Shown here: piece after piece, positions 9,228-20,559 of the stretch
Position numbering within the stretch: the first letter of the stretch is position 1
Layout: every line of letters begins with the position of its first letter
Source: Cryptomeria japonica
Taxonomy: Eukaryota; Streptophyta; Pinopsida; Cupressales; Cupressaceae
Length of the DNA: 64,000 bases
Assembly: GCF_030272615.1 (NCBI RefSeq)
Contig: NC_081411.1
Span: forward strand, 180,506,977 to 180,570,976
Direction of reading: 5' to 3'
Made by a program: the position numbers and the translations under genes
The notes under the pieces: model-generated
Told to the model about the DNA's origin: nothing
The model's database searches: none
The model's input: the letters and a program-made list of their open reading frames with translations, nothing else

Positions 9228-11769
9228 TTGATGAAAAATAACCATAAAATATTTGGACGAGCTTATATACAAAAACTCATGCTTCCTGATGGGTTTATGT
9301 ACAGAAATAAGCATGAATTAAGTGGTAAAGGGGCTTCTAGAAACAAGAGGGACATAGAGGCAGTGGAAGTGAAAACTTCTGGTGTTGTGTCTGCTCCATC
9401 TCAGAATGGGAATGGTGAAGGTGCTGTAAGAGGAATTGAGAAGGGTGTTGGAAGAAGTGGGGGTGTTTACATTCCCCCATTTAAGCTGGCTCAAATTATG
9501 AAAGATGTGGAAGACAAGAGCAGTGTGGAATACTAGCGCATGACATGGGATGCCCTTCAGAAGAGTATCAATGGGTTAGTAAATAAGATAAATGCATCTA
9601 ACATCAAGAACATCATTCCAAAGTTGTTTGTAGAGAATCTCATCCATGGGAGGGGTCTATTTTGTAGGTCTTGTATGAAATCCCAAATGGCATCCCCTAG
9701 ATTTAAAGATGTTTTTGCTGCGTTGGTTGTTGTGGTAAATACAAAATTTCCTGAAGTTGGCAATCTACTTTTGCGAAGAATTATTTTGCAGCTTAAGAGG
9801 GCATGCAAACGCAATGAAAAGCACATGTTGATATCAGTAGCCCAATTCATAGCTCATTTAGTGAATCAAAAAGTTGCACATAAGATCATTGCCTTGGAAC
9901 TTCTCACCCTTTTACTAGAGAACCCCACAGATGACAGTGTAGAGGTTGTTGTTGGGTTCATGAAAGAATGTGGTTCTTTGTTGCAAGACCTTTCACCCAA
10001 AGGTCTCTATGGTATTTTTGAAAGATTTAGAGGTATTCTCCATGAGGGGGAAGTTGACAAATGAGTACAATTTTTAATTGAAGGCCTTTTTGCAATTCAC
10101 AAAGCTAAGTTCGAGGGTCATCCAGCTATGCATCCAGATTAGTTAACACATGAAGTTTTCCTAGAAGATGAACTTGATCAAGAAGCTGGTTTGGATGTTT
10201 TCAAGCTAAATCCTGATTTCTTCATGCTCTAAGAAATGGGGGGACCAGGGGGATGCGGGGATGCGTTTCCAAGATGGGGGGACCAAGGGCGATAGCGGGG
10301 GGATAGCGGGGGGATAGCGGCGAGGGGTGGTGGGGTGGTGGTGCTGATATAGTTATACATATACATATAGTACTTGAAAAACTAGTTTTGAAAAGATGTA
10401 TGATAGTATTACCGTATAAGAAAGTAAGAATTACATTTCAAATGAGACTATAATAAATTTGAAATACTAAATCTAAATACCAAGATTTCTTCAATGCTAA
10501 TTGTGTTGTTATATGGAGCCTAATTAGACTCGGAGGTTAAATCTTCCCTACTTCTATCGGCGTGGTTTCCCCCTATATTTTTTGGGGGATTTGGGGTAGC
10601 ACCCCCAAGTTGGGGTCAAGGGGCAGCTCCCCTTGCGCGTTCCCTATCACGAAATAGGGCGAGGTCGGGTGGCAGTGGCGGGATGGCAGGGGACATTGCA
10701 TCCCTGTCCCCCATCCCTGAGACATTTCTGATAGGGGGATGTGCCCAAAAGGGGGGGATGCGTCCTCGTGGAACACTGTGAAAAACTAAAGAAAGATATC
10801 CTAGGAGATGCTTCTTCAGATGAAGTAGAAGGTGAGAATGATTCAGGTGATGATTCAGATGATGATGATGATGATGATGAAGAGGAAGGTGAGGAAGCAC
10901 TGAGAATACAGGATGAGACAGAGACAAACTTGGTCAATTTAAGACGTTCAATTTATTTGACAATCATGTCAAGTGTTGATTTTGAGGAAGCTAGTCATAA
11001 CCTACTAAAGATCAAGCTTTAACCTGGTCAAGAGAGAACATACCTTCGTTATTATGGTCTTCTTGGGCAAAGATTTTGTATGATCAATAAAATTTATGAG
11101 GAATTTTTTGATAAGTGTTTTGTACAACAATATTCTATGATACACAGATTGGAAACAAATAAACTATGTAATGTTGCAAAGTTTTTGGCCCACTTACTTG
11201 GCACAAATGCTCTTCCATGGCATTGTCTTGCTTATATACGTCTGACACAGGAAGATACTACTTCCTCTTCCCGTATTTTTATAAAGATTCTCTTACAAGA
11301 GATGGCAGAGTTGCTTGGTATATTGTTGCTTAAAGAAAGGTTGAACAATCCAACAATGCAGGAGTCTTTTGATTCAATTTCTCCAAAGGACAATCCCAAA
11401 AATTCATGGTTTGCTATCAATTTCTTTACTTCTATTGGTCTTGGTGGTATCACTGAGAGTTTATGTGAGTTCTTTAAGAATATGCCAAGGCTTGTAATGT
11501 AGCAGCAAAAGTCTATTCCTGAGTTAGATGAATCTACCTCTAATAACGATTCTTCTAGTTCATCAAGCTTGTCAGATTCTGATACATCAGACTCAGATTC
11601 TGAGAGTGAAACTGACAGTGATAGTAGTAAGGAGTCACCAAGAAAGAAAAATAATTCAAAGCATGACAATGAGTATGAAAAAACAAGAAGAAAGAAAAGG
11701 GCGAGGGCATCTGACTCAAAGGATGGAAGTGACAGTGAAAAAATCAGAAGGAAAAAGAAAAGGAATTAA
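9228..11769 (+). pseudogene. CWC22: Captured CWC22 (pre-mRNA splicing factor) pseudogene
   Basis: The + strand shows the CWC22 layout: GGVYIPPFKLAQIM, then the MIF4G domain (9540-10230; MTWDALQKSINGLVNKI, RGLFCRSCMKSQMASP), an acidic linker (10800-10910), the MA3 domain (10915-11500; [13 protein letters not shown]-like start, LRYYGLLGQRFCMINKI, SLCEFFKNMPRL) and an Ser/Asp then Arg/Lys-rich tail ending at 11769. CWC22 acts in the spliceosome and recruits eIF4A3 for exon-junction complex assembly. Breaks: TAG ~9535, TGA ~10062, TAG ~10141, a ~530-bp G-rich insertion, a stop ~11020, and a deletion of about 13-14 codons after PGQE. I see no introns, which suggests a processed or exon-only capture. 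Confidence 0.93.
10235..10766 (+). repeat. G-rich insertion inside the CWC22 pseudogene
   Basis: About 530 bp interrupt the CWC22 frame between the MIF4G-side linker and the acidic linker. Both ends are rich in runs of 4-7 G, including three direct copies of a GGGGATAGCG-like unit at 10288-10322. GGGGATGCGT occurs near both ends (about 10257 and 10757) and might be a target duplication or internal repeat. It looks like a small inserted element, but I cannot name the family. Confidence 0.6.
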
Positions 11770-12149
11770 AAATCTTTCTAGTTAGTTATTCAAGGCTCCA
11801 ATAGACACCGTTTTCCTGGACTATGACAAACAAAAGAATCACTCCCAAGTGCTTTGGTTTTATAATAGATGATTATAAGATGCTACAATGTTGTCTTATG
11901 TATTTTAATAGCCATGGGTTTTAGAGTTCTTGTACTTGACAGGTAATGGATAAACAATGTTAGGAGGAGAAAATATTGAAGGCCAAGTGCAGATTGTGAT
12001 AATACTAGATCAATGAATCTTGTTATTTATTGAGTATTTCTTGTTTTCCATGTTGTGTGATGTACCATAAGCAAACTAGAAATCTAAATTCAATAAGATG
12101 CTTTGTTCAATGATGATAATTTCTATTTTCTTGCCTGTGAAGAAAGACC
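11770..12149. other. Sequence after the CWC22 stop, probably its 3' untranslated remnant
   Basis: AT-rich with no open frame. Being directly downstream of the CWC22 tail, it may be the captured 3' UTR; nothing else is visible. Confidence 0.35.
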
Positions 12150-12395
12150 ATGTCAGACAATATCAATGAACAACAAAATAAGGAGACAATTGCTAGATTG
12201 TGGTCTAACTTGAAAAGAAAAGGTGATGGAAAATGTTATTGTCCATGCAAAATTTGTAAGGGGTTAAAGACTAGAAGACTTCTAATCAAAACAACGAAGA
12301 AACATTGTAGGCTACATGGTCACATTAAAGGTGGACATGATTATCATCCATTGGTAATTTTTTCATTATATCATTTTGACAATTTATATACATAA
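12150..12395 (+). CDS. Cys/His-rich 81-aa ORF, possibly a transposase-associated domain remnant
   Basis: The ORF has CYCPCKICKG at residues ~28-37 and KHCRLHGHIKGGHDYHP at ~51-67. This spacing of a CPCxxC cluster and a His/Cys pair followed by a conserved GH..YHP-like element resembles the N-terminal transposase-associated region of plant CACTA proteins, from memory of the pattern only. If right, it is the only trace of CACTA machinery here. A following stretch (~12470) encodes EFDELKNWMYKSS in another frame and may be its continuation. Other origin is possible. Confidence 0.35.
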   Translation: MSDNINEQQNKETIARLWSNLKRKGDGKCYCPCKICKGLKTRRLLIKTTKKHCRLHGHIKGGHDYHPLVIFSLYHFDNLYT

Positions 12396-12587
12396 TAAAT
12401 CATGGGATGATGAGATCATGATCATGGTTTATTTATGTTTATCAATTTTATATGGTTGGTAACTAGTGAGTTTGATGAGCTCAAGAATTGGATGTACAAG
12501 TCGAGCAAGGGAGGTGAACACTAACAACACATTGGTGCTTGCAACATTAAAACCTTGGCCAAGATGGTGATGCTTTATCTAAGTGAT

Positions 12588-13171
12588 TGTTAGATCACAT
12601 GAACTAGATACACCTACTAGTCAGATGGTCATAGTATTTAGGGGTTACCTATAGTGTGTGACTGACTAGTTGTGTGTAGGTTTTGAACACCAAGATCAGA
12701 TGGCCAGATGTAAAAGAGACCCAATCCTTAGAATGCACCCTCATGAAGGGTTGGGTCTCTTCCAATTGGAAGGGGCATGGGAGACTGAAAAGTCTATGAT
12801 TGAATGGAGAATCCCTTGATGATGCTCTCCCTATTCCAAACTATGTCAAGGCTTGATACAAAAATTTCCAGTTGGAAAGTTAAATGAATTGTAACCTCTG
12901 AACCTTTATCTCTTCTCTCAAAAATGAAACTTGCCATTTGAATTCCTTTCTCATATTGATTAGCTTAATAATATTTGTTCAATGTTTTTTATCGTTAAAA
13001 GATTACCTTCCTTTTAGATAAATTGGTTAGATTCTTATTATGTTGAAGAACATCTAGTTAGTTTTCTCATTTAGCTGAAGTAGTTATGTTTTATTTTGAA
13101 ATGCTCAATTTTTTATCTTAATATAGATCACAATTTATTTTCTTTAAGTATAGCATTAATGGAATATTACA
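12588..13171 (+). repeat. Possible copia-like LTR fragment within CACTA-1
   Basis: The segment starts TGTTAGATCACATG and ends ATATTACA, followed after 2 nt by TGGTATCAGAG (13174-13184), a near match to the iMet primer site. That is the arrangement of an LTR plus primer site. No partner LTR, duplication or coding domain was found, so this is tentative. Confidence 0.35.
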
Positions 13172-13184
13172 TATGGTATCAGAG

Positions 13185-13770
13185 AAACCAAGTTTAGCAT
13201 TGAACCTCAGGCTTTCCACCTATAAACAAAACTATATACATATGCAGGCACACCATGGTTGAGATAATATGCAGGCGCACTATATACAAAACTATATTCA
13301 CAAGTAAATATTTTATTCAAATCCACAATATGAAATATAGAGTTTTACTGGAAGAATGTAAGTAACCTTATCTCCTTTAGATAATATCACAAGGAACTGC
13401 CTATAGAAAGATGTAGTAATTGATAGCATATACACAAAGGAATGGTGATTGATTATATTATGTATGTTCGCAAAATGGTACAATAGTAAGCCTGAGGCTA
13501 TATTCTACTTCTTCTCTAATGATCCTTATTGTTACAAAAGTTCCCTCATTTATATGAGGGTATACATTGTCACCAAGCATCATGGCTTTTCAGCACATAA
13601 CTATTAATTAGCACTTTTGTTAACAAACTAGGAGATAAACAAGTTCAACATTCCTATGTGTTCAATGTACTTATCATCTTGATACATTAGAACATCATTG
13701 TTTAGTGTCCTCATGTCACTTTCTATCTAGAAATGATTGGATAGAATATGGTTAACACAAAGTAACAATT
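13185..13770. other. CACTA-1 spacer, nothing identified
   Basis: AT-rich sequence with a small imperfect duplication around 13225-13305 (ATGCAGGCRCAC and CAAAACTATAT occur twice). No gene recognised. Confidence 0.4.
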
Positions 13771-13777
13771 CTTTGTC

Positions 13778-16709
13778 CTAATCCAACTCTACTACTGCTC
13801 GATTATTCTCATCATTGAACTCTTGTTTCCACTGTTCTAATGATACTAACTCACCATTATTGTAAAAAGAGGGCACCCTAGGGGTATTCCCATCATCCAG
13901 CCTCTGAAGCTCTTTCCTTAATTGATTTGCCAATTCATCATGGGACTTCAAGTAAGCCTCAGCTTCAATTTTCTCACTTGGATTCATCAGACTGTTGTCA
14001 TTCATCATGCCTTCCAACTAAGACCTGAGCCTTTCATGCTCTTTCAAAGCTTTGACTATTCTAGTGTATGTCTTCCAATAGATTTCTGCAACCTGCACCA
14101 TACTTTAGAATCTATTCTCAACGACCTCGAGAACTAACTTATCCATCTTTTGTTGTTCCTTTTTTACTTGCTGAGATGTCTTTTCGGCCCTGTTCCTCCA
14201 ATACATAGTGTCTATCAAGGCATCCATGGCATCTCTATCAACACCGTATGTCATCCTTGTTTGACTAGTACCTGTATCAATCTGAAGTAATCTTGCTTGC
14301 AGCCTTTGTTTTTCTTCATCGATTTTCTCATATAGGATTTTGTATGTAGAATTTTCTCAGACCAAAAACTCTATCTAATCTTGGTTCAGTTTAGTGACAT
14401 CCAAATTTAGTTTGGCAGTTGTTCTAAGGTTAGTCTTTCCAATCTGCTGCACCATCAAATGTCCAAAAGCTTCTTCTGTATCAACCAATAATGGCCTTCT
14501 GATCTAGATCATATCTTGATCCTCTAAAGAGTTTATTAATCTCTTTTGGCATCATTTTCCTACTTGGGTCCTATTTCTTGAGGAATCCATGAAACAACAA
14601 GGCAGAGTTCATGTCCCATCCAGAGTATAATAGCACACCAGTTTCCTTAAGCAACTGTCTTCCCTTCTTAGGTGTCATTTCTCTCATCACAAGATCCATC
14701 TCCTCTTGTAGCTTTTGAAGCTGCTGCTCTTCTTCACTATTTCTCATGTTATTCCTAATTTGAGATCCTTTATGTTGATAGAGGAATGCAGTGAACTCCT
14801 TGGAAGCAATGAAATCACTATCAGCAATGAAATCCCCATGCTCCAGGAATCTGATGTCAGCCACTTCTCGGACATTTAGTTCTCCTGTTGCCAAGTCTAT
14901 CGATGTATCCTTTGCACAACTAGGGGGGTAATCCTCTCAAGGAGTGAATGGAACAATGCTAGATGTGGAAGCATGAGACATATGAGCCAAAGGATCTGTA
15001 TTCCTAATAGTATCAATGTAATCCCTAAAAACTTGAGTCGAGACTCCCTCAAGTATTTCTAATTCATGCTCCATAAGTTTGTTGGCCAACTCCAAGGGGT
15101 CTTCAATATTTTGTAGCACGTTCTCATTAATTTTCCTTCTAAAAAGCTTCCATTTATAAGACTGCATTGCTTTCTCAAACTTTATTCGCTTCACTCTGGC
15201 CTCTTCTCTACCAATGTTCTTAATGAGGTCATCTGGTAGGTAAGATTCATGCTCTCCAGCCTTCAACTTTTATGATTATCGAGCTATCCTTATGTATCCT
15301 TCAAGATCAAAATTGGGCCTTGGATCCCCCATAGCCATGCCATAATAATCCAATTTTGTCTGCAGTAGGCCATAACTCTTTGAACTTTTCACAATAAAAT
15401 CTGAAAATACTAACAACCCAGGTACAATTGATTGTTTCCCATGGCTTGTCAAATGTTCTGTACTCACTATTGACAGTTGCCTCACAATTTCCAGACAAGC
15501 TACTCTGTTAGGGACTATAAGTGGTAGCAAGTATGGTCTCCCTTTGAACCCGTATACCTTGACTTGTGTGCAGTCTGACCAATCTTCCCAATTGTGTTCA
15601 ATTGAGGGATCTTCAGTGAAATCTTTTGGTCTTAGGAATCTTTGAACCTCTGGTGCAAGGGCATGATTGCACGGGCATCCCAACACTCTATATAAGGGCT
15701 TGACAAAGAACTCCTCAAAATACGAATATTGATTATTCACATACCTTTGGTCCCATGCAGAAACCCATAGTTGCATTGGTTTTCTCATCCCAACATTGTC
15801 ATATGTCCTGACACATAACTCTTCTGGCCATAACCCTTCATCTTGGCCCACATATAATAGCATATGCATAAGTAAGGAATAATGCTTGAAATGAACATTG
15901 ATGACATTCCACTTTAACTTTTCTAACCCATGATTCAAAACCTCAACCAAATAAGCAGAAAAATCAAAGAAGCGGGGGTCCTTAGACTGCAAATTGGCAC
16001 AAATGATCATGGCTAAAATATCCATCAAAGGATGGGCTTTTATCCCTAGCACTTGGGCAACATAGTAATAGGTATACTTGAAATATGGATGGAAAGAGTT
16101 GACATCATAGGAAGCTTTGTCATCCTGACCTAGTGGCACTAAGGACCCTGCATTCCTAGGTCTATGTATAGGGAGTCTCCACATTTTGTAAATGTGCTCT
16201 AGGTTAAAATAATCACTTGTTAACTTCTTAAGGTCTATCAATTCTTCAAATCCCCAATCCAACTTGAACACAGTGTCAATAACCTCCTTTGTGATTGCAA
16301 GAATTGGCTCACCCATGTAGTTATATATGGTCCTAGTTTTAGGGTCATAATTGTTTTCCAATGCCTTCATGAGCTCCACATTCATGAATACATTAGCCAC
16401 AACTAACCTTCCTAAGTTCAATCACCATAAATTGTTGATAGGTTGAGGGGCAACTCTTCTGTTGTACCCATATATGAATAATTCATACCCTCTCAATTTT
16501 GTCCATATGTCTCCAAGATCCTCAAACTAGTCCTCCAGGCCTTCCTCATCAGCTCTAATCTTCTTGGACCTCAAATTCAATGATGGGCACTGGTCAATCA
16601 GGTCTTGGGCCAGAGAAAACCCTTCCCTTTTCTATCTTTTAGGTTTTTCTTCTGTAGTGATAGGTTCTTTTCCCTTTCTGGTCTTATTAGTTTTAAATGA
16701 AGATTCCAT
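13778..16709 (-). pseudogene. Large unknown ORF carried by CACTA-1 (about 900 codons, broken)
   Basis: I do not recognise the family. The frame can be read from an ATG at 16709 with a Lys/Arg-rich start, through two TAG and one TGA, into the longest open part (16421-15276, 381 codons). It continues after two close stops through 15266-14937 and 14894-14571, with a more decayed part to 13778. The conserved-looking core has GEPILAITKEVIDTVFKLDW (~16330-16270) and HYSLLMHMLLYVGQ (~15880-15840), then Arg/Lys/Glu-rich helices likely to form coiled coils. The layout, basic start then beta/helix 'T-x-x-x-I-x-x-x-x-L' core then coiled coil, resembles the polyprotein of the pol-less element at 57840-61180. 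That is a hypothesis. Confidence 0.6.
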
Positions 16710-16729
16710 TTGAATTTTAAAAAAGAGGT

Positions 16730-17399
16730 ATGTGTGCAAACAACTTACTTGGAATTACTGAGCTTTATCTATGAGTTCACCCAATTCCTTCTTTCAGTTC
16801 ATCACCTATGAATTCCTTAATGTTGTGTCCTTTGATGTTGATCCACTACTTATAGCATATTTAATCAGTTAGTAATGGCGGTTTGGACAACTATCACTTG
16901 GGCACACATTTGAATTTAATGGCGATGTGACCTTCCCTGGAATTTGTTTTTGATTTTCCACGTGGCATTCAATAATCATTTCAATGAGGATATGTTTTTT
17001 GATAATTTGTTTCTTTAGTCCATCGATCTCTTTGTTTCTATCGACAATACTTTTATTTCGAATAGTACTTCGATCAAGTATTTTTTCCCTTCATCGAAAT
17101 ACTGTATTTGCTCAGTATGGCTATCTCCTCATCAAAACATATCTAATATCCATCGGGTCTTATGTCAAAGAAACCTTGGGCTTTGGTGTCCTCCTTTATT
17201 TTTCCATCAAAATACTTCTTTCATTGATATCACTATGCCCCGTCGATGAATGAGTCTACTATCTCACCGAAGCTTTTCTTTATTTTCCCTTATCATTCTT
17301 CACTGATAAAATTACATCGGCAAAACCATGCATATTGAGAACATGCATTTTAACCTCCTTGAAACCTATAACCTCATCGATATCTTTTATCAATGTAGC
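16730..17399. other. CACTA-1 right interior, start of TCGATG-rich region
   Basis: Pyrimidine-rich sequence with frequent ATCGA/TCGAT motifs leading into the tandem array. Small + strand frames here are by-products of repeats. Confidence 0.5.
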
Positions 17400-18390
17400 T
17401 TCCTTTTGTCTGATCAATATTATTCTTTTGATGAAAATGCTCCTTTTGGTGGGTCCTTTTTATGTTGCACCGATAATATTATTTCCTCGAGAACTTTTCC
17501 CGTCGATGAAGACCCTCTCTGCTTTCTTCGATATCTTTTGTTGATGAAGTTATTATCTTCGATGAGTCCTTTCTAGAATTCATCAACATTTCCTTCCTTT
17601 AATGGCTCTTTTATATCAATGAGACATCACTGGGTCTCATCGATACCTTTTGAATTTGGATCAATATTATTCTTTCGATAAAAATGCTCCTTTTGGTGGG
17701 TCCTTTTTATGTTGCACCAGTAGTATTATTTCCTCAAGAACTTTTTCTATCGATGAAGACCCTCTCTGCTTTCTTCGATATCTTTTTTCAATGAATTTAT
17801 TATCTTCGGTCAGTCCTTTCTGGAATTCATCGACATTTCCTTCCTTCGATGGCTCTTTTATATCGATGAGACCTCGCTGGGTCTCATCGATACCTTTTGA
17901 ATTCGGATCAATATTATTCTTTCAATGAAAATGCTCCTTTCGATGGGTCCTTTTTATGTTGCAGCGATAGTATTATTTCCTTGAGAACTTTTCCTATTGA
18001 TGAAGACCCTCTCTTCTTTCTTTGATATCTTTTGTCGATGAAGTTATTATCTTCGGTGAGTCCTTTCTAGAATTCATCAGCATTTCCTTCCTTCGATGGC
18101 TCTTTTATATTGATGAGACGTCACTGGGTCTCATTGATACCTTTTGAATTTGGATCGATATTATTCTTTTGATGAAAACACTCCTTTTAGTGGGTCTTTT
18201 TTATGTTGCAATGATAGTATTATTTCCTCAAGACCTTTTCCTGTCGATGAAGACCCTCTTTGCTTTCTTTGACATCTTTTGTCGATGAAGTTATTATCTT
18301 CGGTGAGTCCTTTCTAGAATTCATCAGTGTTTCCTTCCTTCAATGCCTCTTTTGTATTGATGAGACATCACTAGGTCTCATCGATAATAA
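17400..18390 (+). repeat. Four-copy tandem repeat (~247 bp unit) near CACTA-1 right end
   Basis: Units begin at about 17418, 17663, 17911 and 18159 with ATTATTCTTTYGATRAAAA. Each contains GATGAAGACCCTCTCT, TATCTTCGRTSAGTCC and TGAGACRTCRCTGGGTC blocks. Copies differ by scattered substitutions. Long subterminal tandem repeats are typical of CACTA elements. They create spurious open frames. Confidence 0.9.
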
Positions 18391-18636
18391 TTATTTTTTT
18401 TTGATAAAAATTATCATTGTCGGAATTACGATGAATACCAAGCTTTTGACTGATGATGTAATCGGCGGACATACAAAATTGGCAGAGTCCATTAGATTGT
18501 AATATTTTTGGCAGGCATGGCATCATCGACCAATCCAATGCTAAGTTTTTGATGGTTGATTTTGTCGGCACTTCGACGAAAAGTTATCGCAAATCCGACA
18601 AACGACCACCGGAAATCAGCTTCGAATGTACTAGTG
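18391..18636 (-). repeat. CACTA-1 right terminal region
   Basis: It ends ...TAGTG followed by the CTA duplication. Inverted, it starts CACTAGTACATTCGAA and shares GATTTCC and the TTCCGACGACA-like motifs with the left end. Confidence 0.9.
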
Positions 18637-19823
18637 CTAGGACCTTATGCAACTTTGATGGTTCATGTTTGGGAATTTCATCATCAACAACCTGAATTGT
18701 GTCTTCTCTTGCATCAAAACTATATTTATAAAGAGTTAAGTCACAAACATTAAAGATAGGTGACAAACAAAGGTCAAATAGTAGTTGAAGTTCATAGGCA
18801 TTTGGACCACATTTCTTCAAGATTTGGTAGGGGCCAATCTTTCTTTGCATCAACTTTGTATATCTGGATTTTGGAAGTCTTTCCTTCTTCAAGTGAACCC
18901 ACACCAAGTCTCCCACATCAAACTGAACATCTCTCTTCTTTTTGTCAGCATGAGCTTTATATTTCTCTGTAGATTGTTGAAGATGGGTCTTAACTTGGTC
19001 ATGGATTTTTTTTATGGTAGTAGCAAAGGTTTCTCCATCTGCACTAATGGATTCTTCTTGAGGTAGCTCTCTCAACTTCATCACACCCCTTGGGTGGATA
19101 ACATATATAATTTGGAAAGGTGACTTACTGGTACTCCTATTCACTGTGTCATTAGAGGAGAATTCTGCTTGAGACAATATACTATCCCACCTTTCTCCAT
19201 GCTGTCTTGTCAAACATCTTAGTAGATTCCCTAGTGACTTGTTTAAAACTTTAGTTTAGCCATCCATTTGTGGATGGTAGGCTGAGGAGAAGGATAAATT
19301 TGTTCCAAGATTCTTCCAAAGGGTCCTCCATAAGTGAACAATAAACTTCACATCCCTATTAGAGACTATAGTCAAAGGCAAACCATGTATCCGGAAAATT
19401 TCCTTAAAGAACAAGTCTGCTACATAAGAAGCATCACAAGTGTTTTGCATGGTAAGAAAGGTGCCATCTTACTAAACCTATCCACCACTACAAGAACACT
19501 ATCATATCCTTTCCTTGTCCTAGGCAATCCTAAAACAAAATCCATGCTTATGCTTTCCCATGGTCTTGAAGGTATGGGTAAAGGCTGGTATGGGCTTGCA
19601 TTGGTGGATTTCCCTTTTTCCTTTTGACAAGTTACACATGTTTCCAGACATCTGCCTGTAGTTTGGGCCAAAAATAGTGTCTCTTCAGCAAATATAGTGT
19701 CTTGTCAAGCCCAAAATGGCTTGCCATTGCTCCACAATATTTTTGCTTAATTATATTCAGTCTCATAGAGCATTTGGGTATACATGGTTGTACACCTTTA
19801 AATAGCAATCCATTTTGAACCAA
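18637..19823 (-). pseudogene. Gypsy-1 integrase (zinc finger and catalytic core), decayed
   Basis: Minus-strand segments: [20 protein letters not shown] and [10 protein letters not shown] (His/Cys zinc finger, 19770-19610), [20 protein letters not shown] (first catalytic Asp, ~19560), HGLPLTIVSNRDVKF (second Asp, ~19380-19336), SSAYHPQMDG (~19290-19256), then the C-terminal region with VGDLVWVHLKKERLP (~18910). Several frame changes occur, for example at ~19632, ~19420 and ~19256. The domain stops at 18637, where CACTA-1 begins; its chromodomain is at 6214-6437. Confidence 0.93.
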
Positions 19824-19949
19824 AAATTTAGAATACTCAACATGAAACTATTCATCAAATGAAGCACATACCTTATAGGCATCTCCAAAATCTTCATCAC
19901 CCTCATACATAGATTTCAAAGAGTCTATCCCAACACTCTCCAATTGAAT

Positions 19950-20531
19950 CTAATTTGTAGTTAGGTCTCTTCTACTCAAAGCATCTACCACCTTATTCTT
20001 GACTCCTTTCTTGTGCTTAAGGATGAAAGTGAAATCTTGTAAAGTCTCTACCCACTTCATGTGCCGATGATTCAACTTTTCTTTACTATTTATGAAACTA
20101 AGGGCCTGATTGTTTGTGAAAACTATGAATTCTTTTGGTAACAAGTAGTGTCTCCACTTTTTCAAGGATTGGACTAGAGCATACATCTCTAGGCCATAGG
20201 ATGAATATTTTCTCTTGGCCTCATTCAACTTCTCGCTGAAGAAAGCAATAGGTCTCCCCTCTACATCACACTCCACTTGGAAGATTTTGTTGAAATCAGG
20301 TAAGGAAAGGACCGGCTGCTCTACAACTTTCCTCTTCAATGTTTCAAAAGAGTTATCTTCTTCTTCTGTCCAACTAAACTTGCACTTTTGTCCCCTCTTT
20401 ATGGTATCAAGCATAGGAGAACAAATATGGATAAAGCCTCTTATAAACTTCCTATAGAAGGTAGCTAAGCCATGGAAACTTCTAACATCATTCATTGTCC
20501 TAGGTGTAGGCCAAGACAATATGGCACTCAC
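19950..20531 (-). pseudogene. Gypsy-1 RNase H, decayed
   Basis: A 193-codon open segment with FYRKFIRGF (RT thumb/connection), FQVECDVEGRPIAFFSEKL, YSSYGLEMYALVQSLKKWRHYL and SRRDL, all standard for Ty3/gypsy RNase H. The catalytic acidic positions are largely kept. It lies between RT and integrase in normal order. Confidence 0.93.
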
Positions 20532-20559
20532 CTTTTCTTGATATTTTTCTATTCACCAT

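Larger units (their letters stand above)
6441..18636. mobile_element. CACTA-1: 12.2-kb CACTA (En/Spm) DNA transposon with captured sequence
   Basis: The left end CACTAATACATTTGGA and the inverse of the right end, CACTAGTACATTCGAA, form imperfect terminal inverted repeats continuing into a shared GATTTCC block. The element is flanked by a 3-bp duplication CTA (6438-6440 and 18637-18639), the hallmark of this superfamily. Excision would restore the Gypsy-1 integrase frame, independent proof of both ends. I see no TNP2-type transposase, so it is probably non-autonomous. Cargo: PPR and CWC22 pseudogenes, an unknown ~900-codon frame, and tandem repeats near the right end. Confidence 0.95.

Noticed and set aside
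10573-10937. His- and Ser-run minus ORFs
   Set aside because: Antisense of the CWC22 acidic linker (GAT repeats) and the G-rich insertion.
12588-13171. Confident solo LTR call
   Set aside because: TG...CA ends and an adjacent primer-like site are suggestive, but there is no partner, no duplication and no U5 hairpin, so it is kept only as a low-confidence feature.
16984-18502. Several 60-90 codon + strand ORFs
   Set aside because: Produced by the ~247-bp tandem repeats and pyrimidine-rich subterminal sequence of CACTA-1.
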